64,000 bases of DNA from Hirschia litorea (GCF_042665075.1 NZ_JBHTBR010000002.1:434001-498000), one strand, 5' to 3'; counted from the stretch's first letter, positions 35,329 to 45,489 are shown. Notes: generated by a model not told the origin, from the letters alone. Numbers and translations: made by a program.

Positions 35329-38300
35329 ATGAAATTTTCTATCAGAATGCTCATACTGGAGCTGTTGGCCTTAATCGTTCTAGCAACGATTGTGGCAGCA
35401 GGTCTATTGGCGTGGCGGCTCTCTAAAGGTCCGTTAGATATGGATGTCTTGAGGCCGCAAGTTGAAGCAGCTTTGTCTGAAGCGCGTGGCGGGAATGCTG
35501 TTGAAATTGATTCTTTAGCTTTAGCATGGTCGCCAGATAAAAAGCGGATAGAGGCGACGGTAGGTGGAATCACAACTTACACCGCTGAAAATAATATTGA
35601 TGCAAAAGCCAAAAGTGGGGCTGTTTGGTTTGAGACGGCTGCGTTGCTGCGTGGTAAGTTTAATATTATCAAATTCCGTTTGGAAGATGGTTATACCGGA
35701 TTACACCGCGACAAACAGGGCAATTGGAAAATTGTATCGCCTAACATCGATGTGTTTGATGATAAGGATGAACCTAGTCCGTTAAAGACCGACACTCCAA
35801 TGATGTTGCAATGGCGGGATTGGATACCTCAATTACGTGAGCATGTGGAAACACAGTCCTTTCAAGAAGTTGAATTCTCTAATTTCGATATAAAGCTGAC
35901 AGATGGCGTGACCGGTTTAAACTGGCAGATTAAAGAGGTTAGCGGGATATGGACCGCGGATTCTGATGGTCTAATGATGGACTTGTCAGGAGATTTCCTA
36001 GGCGAGGATGCTCCAAATGCTGTGCAGATGCGGTTTTCGTCTGATCCTGTTATAGAGAATTTCTCTATTGAACTCGGGATAAGTGGAGCGGATCCGGAGA
36101 GACTAGCGGCGTTAATCACTAAAGAGAGCTACCCTCTTCAATATAATGGCGTTGTGGATTTGAAGATCGGGGCAACGGCAAACGAGTTAGATGGTTTGTT
36201 GACAGCGCAAATATCTGGAGCAGGCGAAAATGGGAATATTCTGTTAGATGAAACAGAATACGTTTTGGATTCCGTAAGTTTTGAGACATTGTTTGATTTT
36301 AAAAAGCGGCGCGTCGATTTGACGGAGCTTAATTTGAAATCTCAAAAGCTTAAGGGTGAGTTTTCCGGCTTGGCAGATGTCACTGAGTATTTTAACGGCA
36401 CGTCGAACCCGAAAATCCCGTTTGAATTTCAAGCTAAGAACATATGGGTTGATATACAACCAATGTTCTCAAGTGCGTGGGATATCAAGACATTTGATGT
36501 AAATGGAGTGGTTGATACAGACACTTTGGCCGTAGAAATTGAAAGTGCTTCTGGTGGTCTTGAAAACTTCAAGGGAAATGGAAGTGGGCGTCTGTATTTG
36601 GAACCCAAAATGGTTGTTGACCCTGATACTCCGCCAAAGTCATTGGGAAGCAGATTGGGTGTCGAGCTAAAAGCGACAGGTGAAGGTAGTGTATCTCCGC
36701 AAGATGTTTTGAGGTTTTGGCCTGTAAAACTAGGAAGTGTTGGTCGAGTTTGGGCGAAAAATAACGTTTTAGAAGGTCGAGCAACATCTTTGAATTTTCG
36801 TATGGATTTTCCGCCAGGAACGACATCAAAAAGCATTGTACCTGATAAGCACCTCACTTTGGATTTTGCCGTTGAGGGCGCAAAAGTCACATTTCTTGAA
36901 GATTTGCCCGCAATCGAAAACGCTTCGGGTACAGGGCGTTTGCGTGGCAATAGTTTGCAAATTGATTTGGCGAGTGGAGAGTTTGGAGGTTGGAAATTGT
37001 CAGACGGAGAGGTGCGTTTGCCCGCATTTCATCCGGCAGGTGCCATTTCAACCTATAAAGCATCAGGCCAAGGTGACCTAAAAGGGCTAATGAAAATCCT
37101 AGAAGGTTCAAGGCTGAATACCTGTTCTGAATATGGCTTAGCTTGCGATAAGATGAACGGTTTTGGTAGTTTAGATGTTTCGATAAAGCGTCCTATGAAA
37201 AAGGGGACGACAGCTGAAGATATTGTTTTTGATGTTCGAGGTGGGTTTGTTGATGCGAATGCTCCGGATTTAGCGTCGGGGTTCGGCCTTGAAAAAACAG
37301 ATGTTACTGTTGAATTAGACAATGAACACCTAGAGATAAAAGGTGCTGGTCGATTTGGTGGAGCTCCTGCTGACTTTACATGGCAGCAGCTTTTCGAAAC
37401 CGAAAAGGGCACAAGCCTAATTGCTAATGCAATAGTATCACCAGACTTGCTTAATTCCCTTGGTATTGCTGCACGTTCAATAATGCAGGGTGAGGCGGAT
37501 CTGCAATTGGAAGCTTATGGTGACGGGCGCGATTTTGATAGCATTGATATGCATGTCGATTTTACAGGAGCAGCGCTCAATTTATCTGAAATTGGGTGGT
37601 TAAAGCCTTTATATGTGCCCGCGACTGGTGAGTTGCGATACGGAAAAGCCGCGAATGGAGAGTCCATTTTAACGGGCGATATCGTCGCCAAAGGACTTAA
37701 ATTAGCAGGTGAATTGAATTTTCTGGAGGGGCAAGGGCTCCAGCGGGCAACAATTGAACGTATTTATTCTGAGAATAGAATGGATATGAGAGGTGATTTA
37801 AGTCGAACTTCTAAGGGGGATGTGAAAATCAATGTATCTGGTCCCTTCTTTGACGCAAGTCCGTGGATAGACGGATTGACTCAGTTGGACGGAGGAGGCG
37901 TGGGGCCGGGCGTGAATGTGTCCGCAAATATTGCGGTTGATAAACTGAAATTACGTGAAGATGCAGAATTGCTGAACTCAAAAATTGTTATGGATTTTAA
38001 CCCGAAAAGGCTGCAGCGCGGATTAGTTTCTGGTACCATTGAACGTGGAAAAGGCATTGAAGCAACTTTTGAACGCGATGGTGAAGATATTGCCTTTCAA
38101 CTGAGATCTGATGATGCAGGATATGTTCTTAGGACGCTGTTGAAGACGGACTATCTCACGGGTGGAACATTAAGCATGAGCGGCTTAATGGGGAAGGACC
38201 TTGGGACAGCAGAAATGAATATGCGTAATGTCCGCCTTAAAGGAGCACCAGTTTTAGCGGAAATTTTTGCACTCGCGAGTTTGCGTGGACTGACGGATGT

Positions 38301-38685
38301 TCTCAATGGGGATGGAGTGATGTTTACAGAAATTCAAGCGCCAATTCGATTCAAGAAAGGGCGATTGGAGTTACCTGGAGTAAGAGCATCTGGTCCGGCG
38401 ATGGGGCTAACTACGCGCGGGTGGCTGGAAATGGAAACTGGAAATTTGAGCCTTGATGGTGTTGTGGTTCCTTCTTTTGGTGTCAACTCAGCGCTCGGCG
38501 GGATACCCATTATTGGTGACTTGTTTGTGTCTCGACAAGGCGAAGGTGTTTTTGCTGTGACGTATTCAGTTCGCGGCGCGCTTGAACGCGCGCGCGTGTC
38601 GATTAACCCGCTGTCTGCCGTAACGCCCGGCTTTTTGCGTCGAATCATGGAAAACCCTAGCCAAGAACCAGATGAAGATTCTTAG
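35329..38685 (+). CDS. Large AsmA-like/YhdP-type envelope protein (DUF3971)
   Basis: Protein of 1118 residues with a single N-terminal membrane helix (about 7-28) and a long periplasmic part made of beta-rich repeats. The middle resembles DUF3971 and the last 250 residues the AsmA_2 domain (MSGLMGKDLGTAEMNMRNV, then GVRASGPAMGLTTRGWL and GGIPIIGDLFVSRQGEGVFAVTYSVRG). Proteins of this class (YhdP, TamB, AsmA) form long hydrophobic grooves that bridge the two membranes and move phospholipids to the outer membrane; this role is assigned by family. It stands alone, divergent from bcp by about 100 bases. Confidence 0.9.
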   Translation: MKFSIRMLILELLALIVLATIVAAGLLAWRLSKGPLDMDVLRPQVEAALSEARGGNAVEIDSLALAWSPDKKRIEATVGGITTYTAENNIDAKAKSGAVWFETAALLRGKFNIIKFRLEDGYTGLHRDKQGNWKIVSPNIDVFDDKDEPSPLKTDTPMMLQWRDWIPQLREHVETQSFQEVEFSNFDIKLTDGVTGLNWQIKEVSGIWTADSDGLMMDLSGDFLGEDAPNAVQMRFSSDPVIENFSIELGISGADPERLAALITKESYPLQYNGVVDLKIGATANELDGLLTAQISGAGENGNILLDETEYVLDSVSFETLFDFKKRRVDLTELNLKSQKLKGEFSGLADVTEYFNGTSNPKIPFEFQAKNIWVDIQPMFSSAWDIKTFDVNGVVDTDTLAVEIESASGGLENFKGNGSGRLYLEPKMVVDPDTPPKSLGSRLGVELKATGEGSVSPQDVLRFWPVKLGSVGRVWAKNNVLEGRATSLNFRMDFPPGTTSKSIVPDKHLTLDFAVEGAKVTFLEDLPAIENASGTGRLRGNSLQIDLASGEFGGWKLSDGEVRLPAFHPAGAISTYKASGQGDLKGLMKILEGSRLNTCSEYGLACDKMNGFGSLDVSIKRPMKKGTTAEDIVFDVRGGFVDANAPDLASGFGLEKTDVTVELDNEHLEIKGAGRFGGAPADFTWQQLFETEKGTSLIANAIVSPDLLNSLGIAARSIMQGEADLQLEAYGDGRDFDSIDMHVDFTGAALNLSEIGWLKPLYVPATGELRYGKAANGESILTGDIVAKGLKLAGELNFLEGQGLQRATIERIYSENRMDMRGDLSRTSKGDVKINVSGPFFDASPWIDGLTQLDGGGVGPGVNVSANIAVDKLKLREDAELLNSKIVMDFNPKRLQRGLVSGTIERGKGIEATFERDGEDIAFQLRSDDAGYVLRTLLKTDYLTGGTLSMSGLMGKDLGTAEMNMRNVRLKGAPVLAEIFALASLRGLTDVLNGDGVMFTEIQAPIRFKKGRLELPGVRASGPAMGLTTRGWLEMETGNLSLDGVVVPSFGVNSALGGIPIIGDLFVSRQGEGVFAVTYSVRGALERARVSINPLSAVTPGFLRRIMENPSQEPDEDS

Positions 38686-38864
38686 GTTCTGACTGTATAA
38701 AGTGCAAATTCACCTGATTTGAAGTAAAATCAGAACAAATTCAGCACAGGCTTCCTCATTTTAGATATAGGGGTAGTCGTGCCTGTAATTCTCTGTCAGA
38801 CACCCATCGCAAAAGAACAAATAAATGAATGCGCGCTCAGTGTTGTGCATTGACGGTCTGGAGA

Positions 38865-40379
38865 ATGTTCGTGAATCAAGAGCTATTATATCGGCTTCGG
38901 TCCGAGTGGTTTGGTAATATTAAAGGTGACCTTCTCTCTGGATTGGTCGTGGCCCTTGCCCTTATTCCCGAAGCAATTGCGTTCTCTCTTATAGCGGGCG
39001 TTGACCCAAAAGTGGGCCTTTATGCGTCTTTCTCAATTGCTGTTTTGACTGCTTTTGTAGGTGGACGTCCAGGTATGATTTCTGCTGCGACAGCTGCAAC
39101 GGCTGTGCTCATGATCAATCTTGTTCGAGAATATGGATTGGATTATTTGCTCGCAGCAACAATATTGGCAGGTATTATACAGGTAGCGGCAGGTTATCTA
39201 CGGCTCGCTTACGTTATGCGTTTTGTATCTAAGTCGGTTATGACTGGGTTTGTTAATGCGTTGGCTATTCTTATTTTTATGGCTCAGATTCCAGAGCTAG
39301 ATCCCAATACCTTTGGCGGGCAAATGCCGTATTTAACATATGGTTTGGTTGCTCTTGGATTGGCGATTATCTATCTTTTCCCGTATATTACTAAAGCAAT
39401 ACCGTCTCCTCTCGTGTGTATTATTGTCCTAACGGCGCTTTCTATGCTTCTGGGACTGGATGTGCGGACAGTTGCTGACTTGGGTGAGCTTCCTTCTAGT
39501 TTACCAACCTTTTTTATTCCTAATGTCCCAATCAATTTAGAGACCTTGCAAATAATTCTTCCCTATTCGGCGGCAGTTGCTGCAGTTGGTTTGCTTGAGT
39601 CGTTGATGACGCAGAATATCGTTGATGAACTAACGGATACGACTAGTGACAGAAAACAGGAATGTATTGGACAAGGAATTGCCAACTTCTTTACCGGTTT
39701 CATAGGGGGGATGGCTGGGTGTGCGATGATTGGTCAATCGATGATCAACGTAAAGTCGGGTGGTCGTGGTCGGCTATCAACATTCGTCGCAGGGGTGTTT
39801 TTGCTAATATTGATCGTTGCGTTAGGCGATTGGGTTGGGCAAATACCTATGCCAGCATTAGTGGCTATTATGATCATGGTATCAATAGGCACATTCTCTT
39901 GGTCATCTGTGAAAAACCTAAAATCACACCCGAGAAGCTCTAGTATTGTGATGTTAGCTACAGTTTTAATGGTGATTACAACGCATAATCTAGCAATAGG
40001 GGTTTTGGTCGGGGTCTTGTTATCAGGCGTTTTCTTCGCTTGGAAAATTGCTCAAATTTTTGGCGTAACATCAAGCCTAAGCGAAGATGGGCGAGAACGT
40101 TTCTACGTTGTTGAGGGGCAGCTATTTTTCGCCTCCGTAGAGGACTTTATGGCGGCTTTTGATTTCAAAGAAGCACTTGAAAAAGTCGTGATTGATGTAA
40201 GTCGTGCGCACATTTGGGATATTTCAAGTGTGTCGGCTGTTGATGCGGTCGTTTTGAAGTTTCGAAGAGAGGGCGCGGAAGTAGAATTGCGCGGTTTAAA
40301 CAAAGCAAGTGAAACGATCGTGGATAACTTGGGCATACACGACAAGCCTGGGGCCATAGATGGGTTGCTGGACCATTAG
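38865..40379 (+). CDS. SulP-family inorganic anion transporter with STAS domain
   Basis: Sodium- or proton-coupled anion transporter of the SLC26/SulP family, possible substrates sulfate or bicarbonate. Conserved parts are DLLSGLVVALALIPEAIAFSLIAGVDPKVGLYASF at the start, GRPGMISAATAA, and the GLLESLMTQNIVDE region, with 11-14 helices, then a short cytoplasmic STAS domain (about 415-500). Three starts are possible: ATG at 38829, ATG at 38865, or GTG at 38871, the last with GGAG at the best spacing; 38865 is reported as a compromise. It is followed 54 bases later by a universal stress protein gene. Confidence 0.9.
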   Translation: MFVNQELLYRLRSEWFGNIKGDLLSGLVVALALIPEAIAFSLIAGVDPKVGLYASFSIAVLTAFVGGRPGMISAATAATAVLMINLVREYGLDYLLAATILAGIIQVAAGYLRLAYVMRFVSKSVMTGFVNALAILIFMAQIPELDPNTFGGQMPYLTYGLVALGLAIIYLFPYITKAIPSPLVCIIVLTALSMLLGLDVRTVADLGELPSSLPTFFIPNVPINLETLQIILPYSAAVAAVGLLESLMTQNIVDELTDTTSDRKQECIGQGIANFFTGFIGGMAGCAMIGQSMINVKSGGRGRLSTFVAGVFLLILIVALGDWVGQIPMPALVAIMIMVSIGTFSWSSVKNLKSHPRSSSIVMLATVLMVITTHNLAIGVLVGVLLSGVFFAWKIAQIFGVTSSLSEDGRERFYVVEGQLFFASVEDFMAAFDFKEALEKVVIDVSRAHIWDISSVSAVDAVVLKFRREGAEVELRGLNKASETIVDNLGIHDKPGAIDGLLDH

Positions 40380-40433
40380 ACGGAATTGCTCCAGATTGAT
40401 GAATAGCTTTTATAATATCGGAGGGCTTGGGCG

Positions 40434-41288
40434 ATGAAGCTAATTGCATTGGTGGATGGGTCTGAATATTCACATAGCGTCTGTGACTATGCTGCGTGGG
40501 CTAGTTTACGTTTGAATGCGAAGCTAGAAACTTTGCATGTGCTTGATGATCGCAACAACTCTGCAAAGTTATCGAACCTTTCCGGAAATATTGGGCTAGG
40601 TGCGCGTACAGCTCTGATGGAAGAGCTAGCTGAAATAGACGCGCAACGAAGCAAACTGGCTCAACTCATGGGGCGTGCGATACTTGATGACGCTGTGGAG
40701 CGTATTGGTGAAGCAGGTTTTGCCGATGTTGAGACACGGCTTCGGCATGGTGATTTAGTTGAGACTGTCTTGAGTACCGAAGGCGATGCAGATTGTTTGA
40801 TTCTGGGTAAACGAGGTGAAGCGGCAGATTTTGCTAAAATGCACTTGGGGTCAAACCTAGAACGAATAGTTCGCGCATCGCGTAAACCGATTTTGATAGC
40901 TTCCCGCAAATTTAAAGTACCTCAAAGTTTTATGATCGCTTACGATGGCGGACCAAGTGCTGAAAAAGCAGTAGAATCTGTCTGCAGTAGTCCGCTGTAT
41001 ACTGGTCTGGATTGTCATTTATTATGTGTGACTTCGCCAGACAACGAAGCGCTAATCACTAAAGTGAAAGTAGCAGCAGAAAAGCTAGAAATACTTGGCG
41101 GTAAAGTGACAACTGAAATCACAAAAGGCCAGCCTGCGTCTATCATTTCGGAAAGGGTCACTGAAAAGGAGATCGATCTCCTCGTCATGGGGACTTACGG
41201 ACACTCAAAAATTCGTAGTCTTATAATTGGTTCAACGACGACTGAACTTATTCGTAAGTGCTTGATTCCTGTGATTTTGTATAGATAG
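40434..41288 (+). CDS. Tandem universal stress protein
   Basis: Two UspA domains in one chain of 284 residues. The first (1-155) has LILGKRGEAADFAKMHLGSNLERIVR, the second (about 162-284) has the complete ATP-binding pattern G-x2-G-x9-G-S in GTYGHSKIRSLIIGS. GGAGG stands before the ATG. Such two-domain proteins often follow transporter genes in proteobacteria and may regulate them; the pairing with the SulP gene suggests co-transcription. Confidence 0.9.
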   Translation: MKLIALVDGSEYSHSVCDYAAWASLRLNAKLETLHVLDDRNNSAKLSNLSGNIGLGARTALMEELAEIDAQRSKLAQLMGRAILDDAVERIGEAGFADVETRLRHGDLVETVLSTEGDADCLILGKRGEAADFAKMHLGSNLERIVRASRKPILIASRKFKVPQSFMIAYDGGPSAEKAVESVCSSPLYTGLDCHLLCVTSPDNEALITKVKVAAEKLEILGGKVTTEITKGQPASIISERVTEKEIDLLVMGTYGHSKIRSLIIGSTTTELIRKCLIPVILYR

Positions 41289-41404
41289 ATAGTCAAACCG
41301 TAAAATAAGAGCTGGATATAGTCGCAACTCTCTTTAAGCTTTTGAGCATCGGGCGAGCGAATAGTCTCAATAGAAAACTAAATTTTGGCGTGGTGGTTTT
41401 AAGT

Positions 41405-42700
41405 ATGATGAATTGGGGATGGGATAACGCGCGGTCTCTTATTGGGATTTTGGTGATTATTGCGATTGCGTGGGCTATTTCAGAAAAGCGATCAGCTTTT
41501 CCACTTAAGACGGTGATTGGCGCGGTGGGTTTGCAATTTGTGTTTGCTCTATTGTTTTTCGGTTTACCAAAAGTGTTCGGTAAAAGTAGTGCTTTTGGTG
41601 ACAGTGGTGAGCCAAATGTTGTTATCCAAATGCTTCAAGATGCGACACGGGCAGGTACATCGTTTGTCTACGGATATTTAGGAGATAATGCATCTTTTCC
41701 AGTAGCCGATACGGGATTCGTTGCACCGATATTTGTATTTCAAATTTTGCCGCTTCTTATTGTTGTGGCGTCGCTCTCGGCCATGCTTTGGCATTGGGGA
41801 ATACTAAGAGCGATCACGCGCGGGTTTGCTTATATTTTTGCTAAAACAATGGGGCTTGGCGGTGCTACAAGCCTTGCAGTTTCAGCGAATATTTTTATGG
41901 GAATGACGGAAGCACCTGTCTTGGTGAAGCCTTACTTAAAAGGGATGAGCCGCGCTGAAATATTCATTCTGATGACAACAGGGTTTGCAACGATTGCAGG
42001 GTCTGTGCTCGTGATATATGTGAGTTTTCTTGAGAATGTTATAGCCAATCCTTTATCTCAACTTCTTACAGCTTCTTTCATGGCCGCGCCTGCAGCAGTA
42101 GCATTAGCTCTTGTCATCGTGCCTGAAACGGTCGCTACAAAAGATCGTGCGCACGAGCCTGATTTTAAATACTCTTCTACAATGGACGCCTTTTCAAAAG
42201 GGGCCACAGATGGCCTTGCTATTGTGATGAATATTACAACCATGTTGATAGCTGCGCTTGCAATCCTTCATCTTGGGAACAGTATTCTTGGGTTTCTTCC
42301 TCTCAACCCTGGCGGTGAAGAGTTATCTATTCAGCGTATCCTTGGGTGGATTTTTTCACCGTTGATGTGGCTTATCGGTGTGCCGTGGGATGAGGCTCAA
42401 AAAGCCGGTTCGTTGATGGGAGTTAAAACTGTACTCACAGAGTTTATAGCATTTGCGAATTTAGCTGAAGTTCCTGATGCAGAGTTGAGTGAAAGATCTA
42501 GAATTATCACTGCGCATGCAATTTGTGGATTCGCTAATTTTGGTTCAATTGGTATTCTAATTGGTGGACTCTCCATTGTAGAGCCTGAACGTAGAGAAAC
42601 TTTTCTTAGTCTGGCGTGGAAAACTCTTCTTGCAGGAACATTGGCGACGTGTATGTCTGGGGCGGTAGTTGGGTTTCTTCCTGAAGGGCTATTTCTCTGA
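41405..42700 (+). CDS. Concentrative nucleoside transporter, NupC/CNT family
   Basis: Cation-coupled uptake of nucleosides. The ATG at 41405 is preferred over a TTG 63 bases upstream; the second ATG at 41408 is equally possible. The 431 residues show about ten helices with family motifs GKSSAFGDSGEP-like, NIFMGMTEAPVLVKPYL, MTTGFATIAGSVLVIYVSF, and near the end AICGFANFGSIGILIGGL. A 7-base-pair inverted repeat spans the stop codon (42694-42711) but lacks a T tract. Confidence 0.92.
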   Translation: MMNWGWDNARSLIGILVIIAIAWAISEKRSAFPLKTVIGAVGLQFVFALLFFGLPKVFGKSSAFGDSGEPNVVIQMLQDATRAGTSFVYGYLGDNASFPVADTGFVAPIFVFQILPLLIVVASLSAMLWHWGILRAITRGFAYIFAKTMGLGGATSLAVSANIFMGMTEAPVLVKPYLKGMSRAEIFILMTTGFATIAGSVLVIYVSFLENVIANPLSQLLTASFMAAPAAVALALVIVPETVATKDRAHEPDFKYSSTMDAFSKGATDGLAIVMNITTMLIAALAILHLGNSILGFLPLNPGGEELSIQRILGWIFSPLMWLIGVPWDEAQKAGSLMGVKTVLTEFIAFANLAEVPDAELSERSRIITAHAICGFANFGSIGILIGGLSIVEPERRETFLSLAWKTLLAGTLATCMSGAVVGFLPEGLFL

Positions 42701-42851
42701 TTTTTCAGAGATATAGTTCTAGGATAAGACTTTTTACTTCGTGACGAGATGCAGTTGGGACCGCTGATTTTTCTTGTTGTTTTGGCATCAATCCTGCTAA
42801 TAATGTCTTGAGATTGGTAACTGGCACAATGAAACTGGAAGAATACGCACA

Positions 42852-43757
42852 ATGAAAACCCGCAACTACTATTTAACACTTGTGGTCATTGGTGTGAGTG
42901 CTTGCACGACTGTAGAACAGCCTGTTCAAGCATCATTCGAAGTCGCAGCCAATACTACAGAGACTTTAGAAACGCGCCCGATGGATGTGTACTGTCAAGC
43001 GTCAGCTAATGGTATGCTTCAAGGCAGGGGGGCCGCTGGTGGTATTGCGCCTATTCAAGGCTTAACGGCTGGTTCCTATGTGATTAGCTCGATGATGATG
43101 GGTATGGCCCCTTTGATAGCTTTAGAAGACCGTGAAGCGTTAGAGAAGAAAGTTCAGAACGTTCTCGATGATGAAAGTGATGGTCGTGTCCTAAATTGGA
43201 AAGCGCCTTCAACGGGACAAAAGGTTATTATGCGTCCAGGGAAAACTAAATCTTCATTCAGATTGGTATCAGTGCCACGTGCTGATGAAGTCGGAAAAAC
43301 GCCTGATAGCTTCCGTGTTGAGCAAGGAAAATATGTGACAACAAAAACAGCTGCTTTACGTCCTTCGCCGACAGCTTCAAGTGATGTCCGGATTGATACA
43401 GTGCCAGCTGGGGTGAAATTGGAAATTATGGGGCGTGTACGTGGGATACAGTCCGATGACTGGTATATGGTTGGTGCAGATGGCCGCGCTTATGGTTACA
43501 TGGAGCCTGCAGATCTACGTCCGGCGCGTCAGACAGATATAGCTGAATTGTACCACCGTGTGACAGGCCCTACGCTACGGGATCCAATTCCTGCGACTGT
43601 TACGTGTCGTGAATTGTCCTATGAGACAGATATGGGCGTTGAAACTATGAGCGCATGTCGTAGTCCAGAAGGGCGCTGGATTGCAGACCCTCCAGAAGGA
43701 ACAGCTGCATCTAACAAAGCTTGTCAGCCGGTTAGCCGTCCTTACCTTCTCAGATAG
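42852..43757 (+). CDS. Lipoprotein with bacterial SH3 domain
   Basis: Protein of 301 residues with a lipoprotein signal (lipobox GVSAC, Cys at 18). A Gly/Met-rich hydrophobic stretch (about 55-90) and an APSTGQKVIMRPG segment resemble the 17-kDa surface antigen type. An SH3_3 domain follows at about residues 165-225 (TAALRPSPTASSDV, then DWYMVGADGRAYGYMEPADL), and the C-terminal part has a CRELSYETD segment with paired cysteines. Bacterial SH3 domains usually bind peptidoglycan or surface partners. The exact function is unknown. It is convergent with the methyltransferase gene at 43773. Confidence 0.8.
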   Translation: MKTRNYYLTLVVIGVSACTTVEQPVQASFEVAANTTETLETRPMDVYCQASANGMLQGRGAAGGIAPIQGLTAGSYVISSMMMGMAPLIALEDREALEKKVQNVLDDESDGRVLNWKAPSTGQKVIMRPGKTKSSFRLVSVPRADEVGKTPDSFRVEQGKYVTTKTAALRPSPTASSDVRIDTVPAGVKLEIMGRVRGIQSDDWYMVGADGRAYGYMEPADLRPARQTDIAELYHRVTGPTLRDPIPATVTCRELSYETDMGVETMSACRSPEGRWIADPPEGTAASNKACQPVSRPYLLR

Positions 43758-43772
43758 TAGATAGCTGTCGTT

Positions 43773-44681
43773 TTAGAGATCCGAACTCCAACGCGCGTAA
43801 ACCGCTGTTGGGAGGCTAAAGCTACGTCCTTCTTCAGGAAGTGCCATTTCGCCCCATTCTAATCCACCGCCAATATCGTCTAGCTGAGCCGCGAGCGCTT
43901 GCCCAACAGCGATATAGGATAGACGAACAGCGTAGATTGTAAGGATTACAAATAGCGGGTCTGGTGATAGAATAGAGCGGGTAAGGCGCAACAGTTCGTT
44001 TAGCCCTTCATCTAGTTGCCAGACTTCTTTTTTAGGCCCTCGACCATATTTAGGTGGGTCGAGTATAATCCCATCATATGTTCTTCCTCGGCGTTCCTCA
44101 CGCTGCAAGAATTTGAGTGCATCGTCACATATCCAGCGAATAGGTTTGTCTCCCAAGCCGGATAGTTCTTGGTTTTCACGCCCATAACCTATGGATTTTG
44201 GGGATGCATCCAAGTGGACGACTTCTGCACCAGCTTGCGCACAAGCTAGAGACATGACGCCTGTATAGCCAAATAGGTTTAAAACACGGGTTGGCCGATT
44301 GGCTTTGCGTATTTTTTCCATAGCCCAATTCCAATGAACAGAATGCTCTGGAAATAGTCCCATATGGCGGAAAGCAGCACAGCGTGCTTGAATATTTATG
44401 CCATTCCACATGACCGGCCAATTTTCAGGTGGCCCTTTGCGTTTAAACGACCATGCGCCTTTATCTTCATGGTCGCCGCCACGAAAAATACCATCAGCTT
44501 GCCATTCCTCTACAGGTGTTTGAGGAGACCATAGTGCTTGAGAGTCTGGTCTGTCGAAGACAAACTCGCCAAATTTCTCAAGCTTTCGACCTTGTCCAGA
44601 ATCTAACAGTTTGTAGTCTTTCCAATCATCGGCAACTAGAAATTTGAACTGGCCTTTGGGAATGTTATTTGGCACCGTCAT
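43773..44681 (-). CDS. Class I SAM-dependent RNA methyltransferase (RlmI/COG1092-like)
   Basis: Methyltransferase of 302 residues with the Rossmann motif I VLNLFGYTGVMSLACAQAGAEVVHLD, the adenosine-binding acidic residue in that last segment, and the catalytic motif IILDPPKYGRG, typical of RlmI/RlmK-like enzymes acting on 23S rRNA cytosine or guanine. It lacks the N-terminal PUA domain of E. coli RlmI. Its start overlaps the end of the SpoU methyltransferase gene by 17 bases, so the two form an RNA-modification operon. Confidence 0.85.
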   Translation of the reverse strand: MTVPNNIPKGQFKFLVADDWKDYKLLDSGQGRKLEKFGEFVFDRPDSQALWSPQTPVEEWQADGIFRGGDHEDKGAWSFKRKGPPENWPVMWNGINIQARCAAFRHMGLFPEHSVHWNWAMEKIRKANRPTRVLNLFGYTGVMSLACAQAGAEVVHLDASPKSIGYGRENQELSGLGDKPIRWICDDALKFLQREERRGRTYDGIILDPPKYGRGPKKEVWQLDEGLNELLRLTRSILSPDPLFVILTIYAVRLSYIAVGQALAAQLDDIGGGLEWGEMALPEEGRSFSLPTAVYARWSSDL

Positions 44682-45489
44682 AGCCAGATCCTTTCCAGAC
44701 TTCGTAGGTCATTATTGCAGTTGCTTGGGCTAGATTTAAGCTATCGGCAGCACCGGCCATAGGGATTTTGATGAGGGTATCGCAGCAAGCTTCGACGTCA
44801 TCTGGAATGCCAGATTGTTCGTTTCCCATCAAGATGACGGATTTATCGCTATAATCAGTTTGATCATGCCGTATTGTGCCGTTAACGGATGCTGCTGCCA
44901 TCAGGATATGTTCTTTTTTGCGCCACTCATTGAATTCTTCAAAACTGACGGACACAATTTTTGTGCTAAAAAGAGCACCCATGGTCGCTCGAACACACTC
45001 TACGGAGAAAGGGTCACAACACTGACCGACAAGAACCACACCCTTTACACCTGCAGCATCTGCAGTACGGAGAATAGTCCCAAGATTTCCAGGATCTCTT
45101 ACTTGGTAGAGTGCGATGTATCTACTTTTCCCTGAAGAAGAAAAATCTTCTAAACGATCTAGTTTCTGTTGGAATGCAGCGATGATTGTTTGAGAGTTTT
45201 CTTTCCGAGAAACGGCTGTCAAAATTCGCGGACCAGTGGTGAGGATGCGGGCTCCTGCCATCTCGGCTTGTTCGAGTATAGATTGTACTTCTTTGCGATC
45301 TACGGAATCTTCTCCAACTAGGATATATCTAGGTTTCCAACCAAACTTAAGAGCATCCAAGATAAGACGTGCGCCCTCGGCAAGGAATAAACCAGATTCA
45401 GTGCGGTTTTTTTTCCTATCTAATCCTCTCAACAACTTTATTGAAGTGTTGGACGTGCTCGTAATATGCTCGTAGGGCGCGTGCGCCAT
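44665..45489 (-). CDS. TrmH/SpoU-family RNA 2'-O-methyltransferase
   Basis: SPOUT methyltransferase of 274 residues acting on tRNA or rRNA ribose. An N-terminal substrate-binding domain (about 1-100) precedes the knot fold, with motif 1 RDPGNLGTILRTADAAG, motif 2 VILMGNEQSGIPDDV and motif 3 IPMAGAADSLNLAQATAIMTYE. RlmB- and TrmH-type proteins share this structure; the target nucleotide cannot be told. Confidence 0.9.
   Translation of the reverse strand: MAHAPYEHITSTSNTSIKLLRGLDRKKNRTESGLFLAEGARLILDALKFGWKPRYILVGEDSVDRKEVQSILEQAEMAGARILTTGPRILTAVSRKENSQTIIAAFQQKLDRLEDFSSSGKSRYIALYQVRDPGNLGTILRTADAAGVKGVVLVGQCCDPFSVECVRATMGALFSTKIVSVSFEEFNEWRKKEHILMAAASVNGTIRHDQTDYSDKSVILMGNEQSGIPDDVEACCDTLIKIPMAGAADSLNLAQATAIMTYEVWKGSGYDGAK

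Noticed and set aside
36429..36950. Minus-strand frame of 173 residues
   Set aside because: It lies inside the AsmA-like gene in antisense and shows no recognisable motif.
38690..38755. Nested inverted repeats after the AsmA-like gene (GTTCTGA/TCAGAAC and CTGATTT/AAATCAG)
   Set aside because: AT-rich stems with no T run following; could be a terminator but the support is too weak.
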